The position numbers and the translations under genes were made by a program. Of a stretch of 64,000 nucleotides of DNA, positions 36,052 through 45,298 are shown piece by piece (within the stretch, counting starts at the first letter, position 1; each line of letters opens with the position of its first letter). The stretch is from PWXP01 sp034005525 (GTDB lineage Bacteria; Planctomycetota; Planctomycetia; Pirellulales; Thermoguttaceae), in the NCBI GenBank assembly GCA_034005525.1, contig JAVEUP010000009.1, positions 1 through 64,000 on the forward strand, written 5' to 3'. The notes below the pieces were generated by a model. The model was given only the letters and a program-made list of their open reading frames with translations, was not told the origin of the DNA and made no database searches.

Positions 36052-37404
36052 TCATGATTGTCGCAGCCGCTCGACAAACCGATTCATCAAATCCTGACCG
36101 TCGCGGTTGCCCATGACATGCGAGTCGAAATGGAGTGTGATGTCCAGCCGGCCTGCATAGCTTATCGTGACGAATGATGCGCGGGTCATGGGGCGCAGTG
36201 GCGGGGCGGCGCCGATGCGTTCGAGCACGGCATCGCCCACGCGGTACAGACCGTTGGTACGCGGGAACCGGATCATGCTTTCTGCAACCCCCATATTGCT
36301 AAGCACCGCCGTTGCCAGGCAGCGATCGTAGGGAAGCAAACGCCGAAGTCCCCCGGCAAGCCGTTCGGCAACGCAGATACCGCGAATGAGCGTGATGCCC
36401 GCCCGCGCCCACTTCAACAGTCGCATTTCGCGGCGGATGCTACGCAGCAGCTTCGTCGCGTCAGCAAATCTCCCGGGCCGGCGATCGAGATAGGTCATGC
36501 TCACCACATTGGCAGCCGGCATAGCCTCATCGCCTGCGACGCGCAGGTTCGTTGGAATCATGATCCGGATGATCCGCCGATTGTCGCTGGAATGCTCGAC
36601 GGCAAGACGTTCCTGCAATGCAAGGAAGAGTTCCCGCAACATCAGATCATTTACGGTCACACCATGCCGCTTTGCGGCGGCGCGAAGACGTCCGGTTTCT
36701 TCAAGGGTGAGCGTGTGGCGGACCAGTGCGGGGTAGTTGTGCGGGACGGTGGCGTCTTGCGGGGGTGACTCAGCGGGTCCGAGGAGTGCTGGTCGGTGCC
36801 CGAAGTACTCGATGGCGGCTATTCCGGCAACCAAATCAAGCGGGAGTCGCTTCAGATATCCCATCCACCCAAGCCCGAAGCAGCCACGGCGTCGCAAGCG
36901 GGTTGGGTCGAGCGGCCGCAATGCCGCCGGTTCCGGTGAACCGCTAACCCGGCGATGATATTCAACCAGCAGATCTTCGATCATCTGCACCAGCGAGAGC
37001 CCATCGCAGCATGCGTGATGCATTTGCATGAGGACCTCGGTGCGGTCGCCGTCCTGATGCATGAAGAAACGTGCGCCGATCTCGCGGCGGAGATCGATGG
37101 CGTGGCCGCGCGGACAATTGGGCGGGCGCACCGCCGAATCCCATGTGATGAAGGGCCGCCGGTCGCCGGCCTCGACCCAGACCGGCCGGCCGCGGGTATC
37201 CTGGTCGATCCATGCCTGCATCAGAGGGTGCCGGGCGAGGGCCGCTCCGATGGCGCCCTCGAATGCATCGCGGCACAGCGGACCACGGAAAGTAAGACAC
37301 AGGAATCCATCGGCCGGGTAGGGACGCCAGTCATCGGCCCACATATACCGCTCAAAGGCTTCCAGCGGCATGGGGAAAGGCACATTGTCCGGGCAGTCAG
37401 TCAC
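36052..37404 (-). CDS. HHxxxDG acyltransferase (condensation/WS-DGAT/PapA-like)
   Basis: The start is a GTG that overlaps the upstream stop in a GTGA quartet, so translation is coupled. The 450-residue product has the catalytic motif MHHACCDG (about 129-136) of the CoA-dependent acyltransferase superfamily. A second conserved region lies near ALVRHTLTLEETGRLRAAAKRHGVTVNDLML, and the C-terminal SYAGRLDITLHFD resembles the NFGD/bridge region. Members include wax ester synthases, polyketide-associated PapA enzymes and NRPS condensation domains, which form esters or amides from acyl thioesters. Pairing of a PapA-like enzyme with an MMPL pump is typical of mycobacterial exported lipids. Confidence 0.87.
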   Translation of the reverse strand: MTDCPDNVPFPMPLEAFERYMWADDWRPYPADGFLCLTFRGPLCRDAFEGAIGAALARHPLMQAWIDQDTRGRPVWVEAGDRRPFITWDSAVRPPNCPRGHAIDLRREIGARFFMHQDGDRTEVLMQMHHACCDGLSLVQMIEDLLVEYHRRVSGSPEPAALRPLDPTRLRRRGCFGLGWMGYLKRLPLDLVAGIAAIEYFGHRPALLGPAESPPQDATVPHNYPALVRHTLTLEETGRLRAAAKRHGVTVNDLMLRELFLALQERLAVEHSSDNRRIIRIMIPTNLRVAGDEAMPAANVVSMTYLDRRPGRFADATKLLRSIRREMRLLKWARAGITLIRGICVAERLAGGLRRLLPYDRCLATAVLSNMGVAESMIRFPRTNGLYRVGDAVLERIGAAPPLRPMTRASFVTISYAGRLDITLHFDSHVMGNRDGQDLMNRFVERLRQS

Positions 37405-38624
37405 GGCAAGTCCTGGTGAGAAGATGGTTGCTCTTCCTTCATCGCAGGCTGGGCTGGCGGCTGTAAGAGGGGTTCTGCCGTTCGAAATACGTCAGGCGGG
37501 GTCGATAGCCCCACCGGCGGGAATAGCACGTGAGCGCACATTCGCAACGCCAGGCCCAACAACCTTCGACCTCTGATGAAGAACACCCGCGGCTCCTCGC
37601 GGCAACCAAGCCGGGCCTTGAACGTGTAACTGTTCTGTCCAAAGGAGATTCTGGCCGCGCCGCTGCGCAGCCCGCAATCCAGACCGTCGTACATGAGGTT
37701 GAAGTACAGGTCGCACTCCCGGTTCACCGCGTAGTCCATCCCCATGAACAGGAGGCAGAACTGCTGCTTGTCTGCGAGGCTGCACAAAAAGGCGACGACT
37801 CGCTCACCCTGGTAGGCGACCGAAAAACGGGCATCCCTTCCGAATTGGCGGGCGATCTCTCGAAAGAACTCTGCCGGGAGCCGTTCCAGCTTGAACTGGG
37901 CATGATCATGTATGGCCTCGTACAATCGATGGACTTCATCAGTATATAACCGGTCGAATCCTTCGTCGCCGTGCATTCGCGCGATTCGCAGTCGGGCTTT
38001 GCGGAACTTGCGCTGCGAGCGACGGATGTTATGGCGGCCATTCCACTTAAGAGCCTTTTGGTATGCGTCGAAGTCGCCGAAGCGCGCATCGAAGTAGCAC
38101 ATCGGCAGGCTGTCGGCCCGGACATACCCGCGCCTTTCAAGCGAGGCAAGCCATTGGCAGTCCGCCGGACCGAATTCCTTCCAAACGATCACTCCCACCC
38201 GCAATCGGCCGGCCAATTCGGAAATCGCTGAATCGAGCGCCTCGATCACCTGCCCGGGTTCGGCATGAGGGGCAATGCAAAGAGTCTTCTGCCCCGCGGA
38301 AACGGGCAGCCCGCAGAACAGAACGCGGAACCGAAAATAGCCGGGCCAGACTCGGCGAACGAACTGCACGACGGCACTCAACCACGCCCTGATCAACAAC
38401 GCACCATCCACCTGATGGAGCGAGAAACACGTTATCGCAGCAGGACGACCGGTGTCGTCTTCGACAACGACGGGCCAGCACTGTGTGTCTTTCACCATTG
38501 AGTGCTCAACGGCGGAGATGAACCGGGGATCCGAGAACAGGTCGCCACTGGACGCGTGAACGGCCTCCCAGGCTTGACGGTCAACCTCGTCCATCGAAGA
38601 GTAGATACGCCATTTGTACGGCAT
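37401..38624 (-). CDS. GNAT-type acyltransferase paralog A
   Basis: The protein has 407 residues. It belongs to the FemAB/GNAT-like group (Acetyltransf_6-type): ALKWNGRHNIRRSQRKFRKA, the middle motif RADSLPM, and the C-terminal DLYFNLMYDGLD followed by FGQNSYTFKARLGC. The N-terminal half (HASSGDLFSDPRFISAVE) is also shared with the two neighbouring paralogs. Members of this fold transfer aminoacyl or acyl groups to amines, for example in N-acyl amino acid synthesis and peptide bridge formation. Its stop overlaps the acyltransferase start. Confidence 0.8.
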   Translation of the reverse strand: MPYKWRIYSSMDEVDRQAWEAVHASSGDLFSDPRFISAVEHSMVKDTQCWPVVVEDDTGRPAAITCFSLHQVDGALLIRAWLSAVVQFVRRVWPGYFRFRVLFCGLPVSAGQKTLCIAPHAEPGQVIEALDSAISELAGRLRVGVIVWKEFGPADCQWLASLERRGYVRADSLPMCYFDARFGDFDAYQKALKWNGRHNIRRSQRKFRKARLRIARMHGDEGFDRLYTDEVHRLYEAIHDHAQFKLERLPAEFFREIARQFGRDARFSVAYQGERVVAFLCSLADKQQFCLLFMGMDYAVNRECDLYFNLMYDGLDCGLRSGAARISFGQNSYTFKARLGCREEPRVFFIRGRRLLGLALRMCAHVLFPPVGLSTPPDVFRTAEPLLQPPAQPAMKEEQPSSHQDLP

Positions 38625-38771
38625 GACCGCTCGCTGGTTTGGGCCTTCTCAACCATCAACTCGCGACGCGCCCCTGCCGCGTAGAGGGAAGGCATAAGGA
38701 CGTTGTCACGGGTCCCCGAAGGATGCTCGCTAAAATGGTCCGCAGTATGTCTCGGTGCCGGATGTGACGTG

Positions 38772-39971
38772 CTACTTCATGTCAGTCGGCGTGTCAAGTG
38801 GCCCCAATGGTGAATCCCGGAACAAGTCGCGCGCCGGAGCAGGCGCCGGCGGAGGGAACAGCCAACGCGACGTCGCGCGAAACGGCAGCTTCAGCCAAGT
38901 AGGCAGCACTCTAGCGCACACGTAGCGGGCCTCCTGGCGGCAGCCCAACCGCGACTTGAACACGTCGGCCGTTTGCCCCATGTAGATTTCCCGTGCTCCT
39001 GTCCGGAACGCAGCATCGAGATCGTTCAGCATGAGGTTGAAATAGAGGTCGCAATCCAGATTGAGGTTGTAGTCGATCCCGACAAACAGATCACGGTAGA
39101 CGTCATCGGCAAAGAGGCTCCAGGCAAACGCCACGATGCGACCCTGGTATCGGGCTGTCGTCAGTTTGACGTTCTCCGGCAGCGCGCTCGCCAGTTCCCG
39201 GAAGAACCGGGCAGGCAGCCGCTCAAGGTGAACATCGGCCGCATCGACGACCGCGTCGTACAGGCAATGAACCTCGTCGGTGTATGCGTCCAGGACGGCC
39301 TGCCCCGCAAGGTGTTCAACCCGCAATCCCGCCGCGTGAAACTTCCGCCTCGAACGATTGATCTTGTAACGGTAATGCGATCGCAAGCAAGCGCAGAAGT
39401 CGTCGAGGCAGGAGAATCGCATGCCGGCGCAGTTCATCGGGAGGCTCTCACCGCGAATGTATCCGAGCCGTTCGAGTTGCCGCATCATGGTTTCTTCGGC
39501 CGCGCTGAACTCTTTGAAAACAATCAGCCGTAAGCGGTGTCGACGTGCCAAAGAAAGAGCGGCCGCGTGCAATGATCCGGCAACGGCCGGAAGTCCGGAC
39601 GGCGAAGAAGCGGCCGGAGACACCCGAACGTGGCATTGGCCGGCCGAAAATGGCAAACCGCAGAACAAGGTCCGAAACTTCAGGTAGCTCGGCCATATCC
39701 GCCGCAGGCATCTTATCGCGTTGGCCACGAAGCCGCTACAGAATAGCGCCGCGTCAAGTTCGCACATGCTAAGACACGCTGCTGCAACCGGACTTCCGGC
39801 GGAGTCGTACACGACAACGTAGTGGAACGAGGCAGTAGCGGCCAATGTTTGCTCGAAGACCCGCAGGAGGCGGGCATCCATGAAGATGTCACTCCCCGGC
39901 GGGCAGACCGACTGCCACGAAACCGCCGGAACCTGGTCGATGGCATCGTAGATTTCGTAACGGAAGGTCAT
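38772..39971 (-). CDS. GNAT-type acyltransferase paralog B
   Basis: The ATG at 39971 overlaps the stop of paralog C in an ATGA quartet (39968-39971), so I prefer it over a longer frame. The 399-residue product shares RGESLPM, YKINRSRRKFHAAGL, DLYFNLMLNDLD and MGQTADVFKSRLGC with paralogs A and C. Cysteines are more frequent in its N-terminal half than in the others. It probably arose by tandem duplication. The acyl donor and acceptor are unknown. Confidence 0.8.
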   Translation of the reverse strand: MTFRYEIYDAIDQVPAVSWQSVCPPGSDIFMDARLLRVFEQTLAATASFHYVVVYDSAGSPVAAACLSMCELDAALFCSGFVANAIRCLRRIWPSYLKFRTLFCGLPFSAGQCHVRVSPAASSPSGLPAVAGSLHAAALSLARRHRLRLIVFKEFSAAEETMMRQLERLGYIRGESLPMNCAGMRFSCLDDFCACLRSHYRYKINRSRRKFHAAGLRVEHLAGQAVLDAYTDEVHCLYDAVVDAADVHLERLPARFFRELASALPENVKLTTARYQGRIVAFAWSLFADDVYRDLFVGIDYNLNLDCDLYFNLMLNDLDAAFRTGAREIYMGQTADVFKSRLGCRQEARYVCARVLPTWLKLPFRATSRWLFPPPAPAPARDLFRDSPLGPLDTPTDMK

Positions 39972-41143
39972 GGTGAGCCGACGCTCGCCGGCGTCGCCTC
40001 CCGGAGTACCTGGCGGGGCGGCGCCAATCCGATTGGACGGAAGACCAACCCGCCAAAGACGTGAAGCAGCGGCTTCAAAATACCGCACCCGCGCGCGAAA
40101 ATCCACCGCCGGCGTTGTGTTGCGCCCAGGCGGGCTTTGAAGGTGTCGGCATTCTGCCCAAGATGGATCCGTTTGGCTCCGCTTCGCATCGCCTCGTCGA
40201 GCCGGGCGTAAACGAGGTTGAAGAATAGGTCGGCGCGACGGTTCGCCTCGTCGTCAAAGCCCGTGAACAGCAACTCGTACGCGTGCCGTCCCTGCAAGGC
40301 GCACGCCACTCCGGCAGTCCTTTCGCCCTTGTGAGCGAAATAGAACACGGCCTGCTTCCCAACCCGGCGAGCCAATTCGCGGAAGAACTCGGCAGGCAGC
40401 ATTTGCAGTTGAGTACTCGAACGCAGCACAACCGCCTCGTGCAGGCGATGCACGGTATCAGAGTACCACTGATCAGCCCCCTCGCTTCCATCCAGGCGCC
40501 GAATGTGAAAACCGGCACGTTGCAGCTTGCGTTGCGAACGCCGGATGTCGTAACGGAGCTTGGAACGCAACGACGAACAGTATTCTTCGAAGGAACGAAA
40601 AGCGACTTCCAACTGATTCATGGGTAGGCTGTCGGCCCTGAGGTAGCCCATGCGAGTCAGATCTGCAAGAGATGCAACCTCACTTTCGTCAAACTCTTTC
40701 CACACGACAGCGCAGGCGCGGGATTCGCGAGCAACCTGGCGAACGGCGCGCTCGGCCGCCTGCACCGCCAACGACCGGTCGGCCCATTGAGCAAAGGCAA
40801 CACTGCTTTGTCCGGCCGAAACCGGCAAACCGACCAGCAGGACGCGGAACTTGAAGTATCCGGGCCATAACCGGCGTATTCGTGCAACGCAACGGTGTGC
40901 GAAGTCGCCGCTGAGGACTGCTGCATCGACCGACAAGGAGGTAAGACATGCAGCCATTGCCGGCCGATCCTGTGGATCGCGAACCAGAAGCGTCCAGAAA
41001 CGGCAATCGTTGGCCAGAGCCGACTCGTTCGCGGCAATGAACTCTGGATCCATGAATGCGTCGTCGTGGCCGCGGCACAGATCGCGCCACCCGGAAAGGT
41101 CGGAATCGCTGATCGATTTATTCAACTCGAATCGGTATTCCAT
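39968..41143 (-). CDS. GNAT-type acyltransferase paralog C
   Basis: The start ATG at 41143 has GGAG six bases upstream and aligns with the starts of paralogs A and B, giving 391 residues; an upstream frame would add 32 unsupported residues. Shared motifs are HDDAFMDPEFIAANE, KEFDESE, RADSLPMNQL, YDIRRSQRKLQRAGFHIRRLDG and LGQNADTFKARLGA. It is the first gene of the leftward lipid operon. The promoter must lie in the 455-base divergent gap to the reductase/aminotransferase fusion. Confidence 0.8.
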   Translation of the reverse strand: MEYRFELNKSISDSDLSGWRDLCRGHDDAFMDPEFIAANESALANDCRFWTLLVRDPQDRPAMAACLTSLSVDAAVLSGDFAHRCVARIRRLWPGYFKFRVLLVGLPVSAGQSSVAFAQWADRSLAVQAAERAVRQVARESRACAVVWKEFDESEVASLADLTRMGYLRADSLPMNQLEVAFRSFEEYCSSLRSKLRYDIRRSQRKLQRAGFHIRRLDGSEGADQWYSDTVHRLHEAVVLRSSTQLQMLPAEFFRELARRVGKQAVFYFAHKGERTAGVACALQGRHAYELLFTGFDDEANRRADLFFNLVYARLDEAMRSGAKRIHLGQNADTFKARLGATQRRRWIFARGCGILKPLLHVFGGLVFRPIGLAPPRQVLREATPASVGSP

Positions 41144-41598
41144 TGCTGCTCCGGGACCCGCCCGGGGCGGCGAGGCATCGACAACAGGCCACGGACAAAC
41201 TGACATCCCGCGAAGCCGTGTTCCCAAAGGAACTGCCACCCCATCGATACCGCGTCAGTCGGTCAGTATAATCCAGAAATAACCCAGATGCGCCATCCAC
41301 CCTCATTTGCCTCCCGTTGCAACTCTACGGAAGGGGTCCGTGACGCCGATAAGGTTGGTGTCATTCGGCATAACCCCGTTTGTTTGCGTGATTCTTTGCG
41401 GCACCCCAGCCGATCAATCAAGCTGGGTTGTTCTGTTGCTGAGGTATTCCTTACTAATCTGCGCCGCAGACGCAGATTCTTTACAAAGGCTGCCCACCAA
41501 AACAGAATAGTAGGTGCGCCCAATCTTTGATCGCCTGCCTCGGAAAGTGCTCTTGTGGGAGGCCAGCCACCATTGCCCGCTGGCGAACAGTGAATACT
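41144..41598. other. Divergent intergenic region of the lipid locus
   Basis: This 455-base gap separates the leftward GNAT operon and the rightward fusion gene. TATAAT occurs at 41267-41272 and its reverse-strand overlap reads TATACT, but no good -35 partner was found on either strand. The segment is less GC-rich than its neighbours. No gene or clear palindrome was recognised. Confidence 0.4.
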
Positions 41599-44199
41599 AT
41601 GAAGTTTGCATTCCTTGTGCATCCGCTCAGTGAAGAGAGCAAGAGGCTCCTGGACTTCGATTCCGACGGGGATATCCGCCAAGTATGGGGGCAGGACCTG
41701 ATGGCGTTCTGTGCCCACTTGCACGGCGCCGTCCAACGTGCCCGGTGCCGACCCGGCTTAGACGAGATTCCGCAAGTTCGCGTGATGGATGAACTGGGCG
41801 GGTTGGTGTCGGCGAAGGGCGTTTGTGTGGACGGTCGCCTCTACGAAATCCCGATGGATGCCGCGGCAATACTCGACGACCCCGGTCTTGCCCTTGAGTT
41901 CTCTCAGAAAGCCATTGGGCAGGCCGCCGACTGGGGCGCACGAATCGTCGGCCTCGGATCCATGACGGGAGTGATCGGAGGACAAGGCGCCTTCCTTGCA
42001 GAATGCTCTCCGGTACCCGTTACTACCGGAAACAGCCTTACCGTCTTCGCCGCCCTGGAGAACCTGGCACGGATTTGCAGCGAGTTGGGAATCGACTTGT
42101 CGGCCGAGCGAGTCGCTGTCGTGGGTATCCCCGGCAGCATCGCCACCGCGGCAGCACGATCTCTGCGAGCCCGATGCCGGTCGCTATGCCTCGTAGCGCG
42201 CCGCACGTCATCGCGGGCTGCGCGGCTTTCCCGGGAACTGGACGCAGAACTACTCACCGACATCCCCGCAGCCTTGTCGGCGGCGCGTATTGTGCTGAGT
42301 GCCACTTCGTCGGGCGCCTGTATCGAACAGTCCTGGTTGCAGCCGGGCAGCGTGGTGATCGACGTGGCCGTGCCGACGGATGTTTGCGGCAGCAGCGCGG
42401 AACGTGATGACGTGCTGATCCTGTCCGGGGGGTTGGCCCGGGTCCCTGAGACCATGCCGCTCGAATCGAGCTACCTGTGGTTCCACCACGGCACCATCCC
42501 CAGTTGCCTGGCCGAAACCATGGTGTTGGCGCTGGAGGAGCGCACCGAATGCTACTCCCTGGGGCGGGATCTGAACTGCGACGCCATCGAGTCGATCGGC
42601 GCCATGGCGAAGTTGCATGGGTTCGATTTCACAAGGCCGTTTTCTTTCGGCCTGCCTTTGGCGGAGGCGAGCCTGGTCGAGTTCCGAAAGACATTGCACC
42701 GGCGGCGTACCGTGATGGTGAACGGGCAGCAGCGAGACCAGGCTGATGCAGAACCGCCGACAGCCGGCGCGCTGGCTGGACGGGCCCGCCGATTGTTCGC
42801 CCGGCACATCAATCCCGTACTGGAATCCCTGAGTGGCAAGAGCGGATTTCTCAAGACGTTCGTCCGCGGCGAAGGTGCGTATCTGTGGGATGCCGATGGG
42901 AAACGCTATCTCGATTTCGTGGCAGGGTTCGGTTCCCTGAACCTGGGGCATAACCACCCGGTAGTTGTTGAAGCTCTCACCCATGCACTGCGCGAGCACG
43001 CCCCCGGGTTCGTTCAAGCGGCCGTCAATCCGTTTCAAGCGGCCCTGGCCGAGCAACTGGCGACGATCGCACCCCCGGGACTGGAGATGGTCTTCTTCGC
43101 GAACAGCGGAGCAGAGGCAGTCGAGGCCGCCCTGAAGCTCGCTCGCTGCGCAACGGGCCGGCAAGGGCTCCTCTACTGCGAACGGTCGTATCACGGGAAG
43201 ACGCTCGGAGCCCTTTCTGTTACCGGAAACGCCGCGTATCGCACTCCTTTTTTGCCACTCTTGGACCGGTGCGACGCCGTGCCGTACGGCGATCTGGAAT
43301 GCCTCGAGCGCGCACTGCGCGATCGGCGGTATGCCGCGTTCATGGTCGAGCCGGTGCAGGCGGAAGGCGGCATGATTGTGCCCGCGCCGGGATACTTGCC
43401 CGAAGTCCAGCGATTGTGCCGGCGCTATGGCACTCTGCTCGTCGCCGATGAAGTGCAAACCGGACTGGGACGCACCGGCACCATGTTCGCCGTGGAACGC
43501 GAGAGCGTCGCCCCCGACGTCATGACCCTGGCGAAGTCGCTTAGCGGCGGCCTCGTGCCCATCGGCGCGATGCTGGCCCGGCGTGACTGGTGGCTGCGGG
43601 CATACGGGCACGTCGATACGTTTGCTCTGCATACGAGCACGTTCGGCGGCGGCAGCCTGGCGTGCGCCGCCGGCCTGGCGGCGCTCCGCGTGCTTCACGA
43701 CGACCGATTGCCGGACCGGGCGGTCAGGCTGGGGCAGCGGCTATTGTCCGGCCTTCGGGGAATCGTCGATAAGTACGACATGGTGCGCGAGGTTCGGGGC
43801 CAGGGGTTGCTGATCGGCCTCGAATTCGAGCCCATGCCGCCCAACATCGTACGGCATTGGAAGCAGGTCGACAGCGCAGGCCAGAGCAGCTTTCTCGTAC
43901 CGGGCCTGGACGGAAAACTGGCCAACATTCCCTCGCTCTACGCAATGCACACCCTGCTCGAAGAGCATGGCATCTACACGCAGACAACCCGATCGAACCC
44001 GCGCGTACTCCGTATCCAGCCTCCGCTTACCGTAACCCCGGAGCAAGTGGACCATTTTCTCGCGGCTTGCGACGACACGTGCGGCGAGATCGAGTTTGCC
44101 ACAAAGACGATCGATGGCATCATCGCCAAGTCGGGCCTCGGCCAGCACCAGGCTACCGGCAACGCACAGAAGGCGCCGGGAGGCATTCGAGTGTCTTAG
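41599..44199 (+). CDS. Acyl-ACP-reductase-like/class III aminotransferase fusion
   Basis: From MKFAFLVHP the product has 866 residues. Residues 1-375 resemble long-chain acyl-ACP reductase (AAR): GLGSMTGVIGGQGAFLAE (119-136), TTGNSLTVFAALENL, the Rossmann motif VVGIPGSIATA (174-184), VVIDVAVPTDV and PSCLAETMVLALE, whose C303 aligns with the acyl-accepting Cys of AAR. Residues about 400-840 are a class III PLP aminotransferase: SGAEAVEAALKLAR, LLVADEVQTGLGRTG (D617) and VMTLAKSLSGG (Schiff-base K646). The natural reading is acyl thioester to aldehyde to primary amine on one chain. It is transcribed divergently from the acyltransferase/MMPL operon. No strong Shine-Dalgarno precedes this ATG. 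Confidence 0.85.
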   Translation: MKFAFLVHPLSEESKRLLDFDSDGDIRQVWGQDLMAFCAHLHGAVQRARCRPGLDEIPQVRVMDELGGLVSAKGVCVDGRLYEIPMDAAAILDDPGLALEFSQKAIGQAADWGARIVGLGSMTGVIGGQGAFLAECSPVPVTTGNSLTVFAALENLARICSELGIDLSAERVAVVGIPGSIATAAARSLRARCRSLCLVARRTSSRAARLSRELDAELLTDIPAALSAARIVLSATSSGACIEQSWLQPGSVVIDVAVPTDVCGSSAERDDVLILSGGLARVPETMPLESSYLWFHHGTIPSCLAETMVLALEERTECYSLGRDLNCDAIESIGAMAKLHGFDFTRPFSFGLPLAEASLVEFRKTLHRRRTVMVNGQQRDQADAEPPTAGALAGRARRLFARHINPVLESLSGKSGFLKTFVRGEGAYLWDADGKRYLDFVAGFGSLNLGHNHPVVVEALTHALREHAPGFVQAAVNPFQAALAEQLATIAPPGLEMVFFANSGAEAVEAALKLARCATGRQGLLYCERSYHGKTLGALSVTGNAAYRTPFLPLLDRCDAVPYGDLECLERALRDRRYAAFMVEPVQAEGGMIVPAPGYLPEVQRLCRRYGTLLVADEVQTGLGRTGTMFAVERESVAPDVMTLAKSLSGGLVPIGAMLARRDWWLRAYGHVDTFALHTSTFGGGSLACAAGLAALRVLHDDRLPDRAVRLGQRLLSGLRGIVDKYDMVREVRGQGLLIGLEFEPMPPNIVRHWKQVDSAGQSSFLVPGLDGKLANIPSLYAMHTLLEEHGIYTQTTRSNPRVLRIQPPLTVTPEQVDHFLAACDDTCGEIEFATKTIDGIIAKSGLGQHQATGNAQKAPGGIRVS

Positions 44200-44277
44200 C
44201 CCGTCAACGGCGCGGCGACTCAGCAGGGTTGCACTCAAGCCGGGTGCGACGGTCGTCACTTCAAGGAGCAGTATCGA

Positions 44278-44913
44278 ATGGGAGTCTACGAAGCTGGGGG
44301 GCATTGGTACGATGCGCTGCATTTTGGCCTGACCTTCGGACGCGAGGAGCGGCTGAAGGACGCCGCAATCGACAAGCTCGGAATCACGCCCGGTGATCGG
44401 GTGCTCGATTGGGGCTGCGGAACAGGACTGAGCCTGCGCCTGATTCGCGACCGGCTTGGGGAGAGCGGAACCATCTATGCGGTCGACGCATCTGCCGCCA
44501 TGCTGAAGAGAGCCGTCGCGCGGGCTCGCCCGACCGACGACTTGGTCTACCACTTCATCGTCCGAAGGGGTGTGCGCCAGAACCTGCCCGAGCCGGTCGA
44601 TCACGTGGTTGCCTCCTACTCGTTGGGCGTCCTACCGCCTGAACTCCAGCGGCCGGCTCTCGAAGAGATACGCAATGCCTTGCGGCCCGGCGGTCGCCTG
44701 CTGATCATCAGCATGTACCGGCCCCAGCCTCGAAACGCGTGGCAGCGTATCTTCCACGCCCTGAAAGGCGGGTCGGCGAGCCGGTATTACGGTCAGAACC
44801 TATCTGAACTCTTGCGTGAGGAAGCGCAATCGCTGTTCCGAACCGTCGAGCTGGAATACATCCCCGGGCACATGACCTACATGCTTCTCGGCGAGAAGGA
44901 CACGGAAGGCTAA
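44278..44913 (+). CDS. Class I SAM-dependent methyltransferase
   Basis: The protein has 211 residues, with AAGGAG nine bases before the ATG. Motif I is VLDWGCGTGLSL (about 41-52), followed by IYAVDASAAML and the post-motif LRPGGRLLIISMY. The N-terminal GGHWYDALHFGLTFGREERL resembles UbiE/phosphatidylethanolamine N-methyltransferase-like enzymes. It follows the reductase/aminotransferase fusion by 78 bases, so N-methylation of the amine product is a reasonable guess, not shown. Confidence 0.87.
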   Translation: MGVYEAGGHWYDALHFGLTFGREERLKDAAIDKLGITPGDRVLDWGCGTGLSLRLIRDRLGESGTIYAVDASAAMLKRAVARARPTDDLVYHFIVRRGVRQNLPEPVDHVVASYSLGVLPPELQRPALEEIRNALRPGGRLLIISMYRPQPRNAWQRIFHALKGGSASRYYGQNLSELLREEAQSLFRTVELEYIPGHMTYMLLGEKDTEG

Positions 44914-45092
44914 ACGACTGCCGGGTGGCATGACGTGGCTCGCTTTGATTCGGGCGCAGTCGCTGCCGCCGCGCCGGCGGACCCGCGGGCTACAGCCACT
45001 TTGGAAATGGCTTCGCGTCCTTGTCAAGGCAAAACGGCACGATCGCCCTCATCGACGCCCAGTCCGCTCGCTGGCTATAATGCAGTCTTTGG

Positions 45093-45265
45093 CCCGGATT
45101 ATTCATGACGATGTAGGGTGGTGACAAGCAAGCCAAGCCCCTGGTGGGCCTTCGGTCGCTTGGCCGGGCCTGCTTCCAGCGCACGGCGTGCAAACCATCC
45201 CGGGCGCGGCTTGCGCAGGCCCACCAAGGACTCACGCAACCTTGTCCCATCGTGAATAATCCGGG
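45093..45265 (+). repeat. Family A palindromic element, copy 3
   Basis: The outer arms are perfect here: CCGGATTATTCA on the left and TGAATAATCCGG on the right. The inner arm is GGTGGGCC/GGCCCACC. The element ends 20 bases before GGAGG (45286-45290), the ribosome site of the helicase gene, so it makes up the leader region. It accounts for about half of the 385-base gap after the methyltransferase gene; nothing else was recognised there. Confidence 0.88.
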
Positions 45266-45298
45266 TTGGAACATCGCAAATCCACGGAGGGCCGGTTG

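Noticed and set aside
41267..41272. TATAAT as promoter of the reductase/aminotransferase gene
   Set aside because: No acceptable -35 was found 16-18 bases upstream and the distance to the ATG is over 300 bases.
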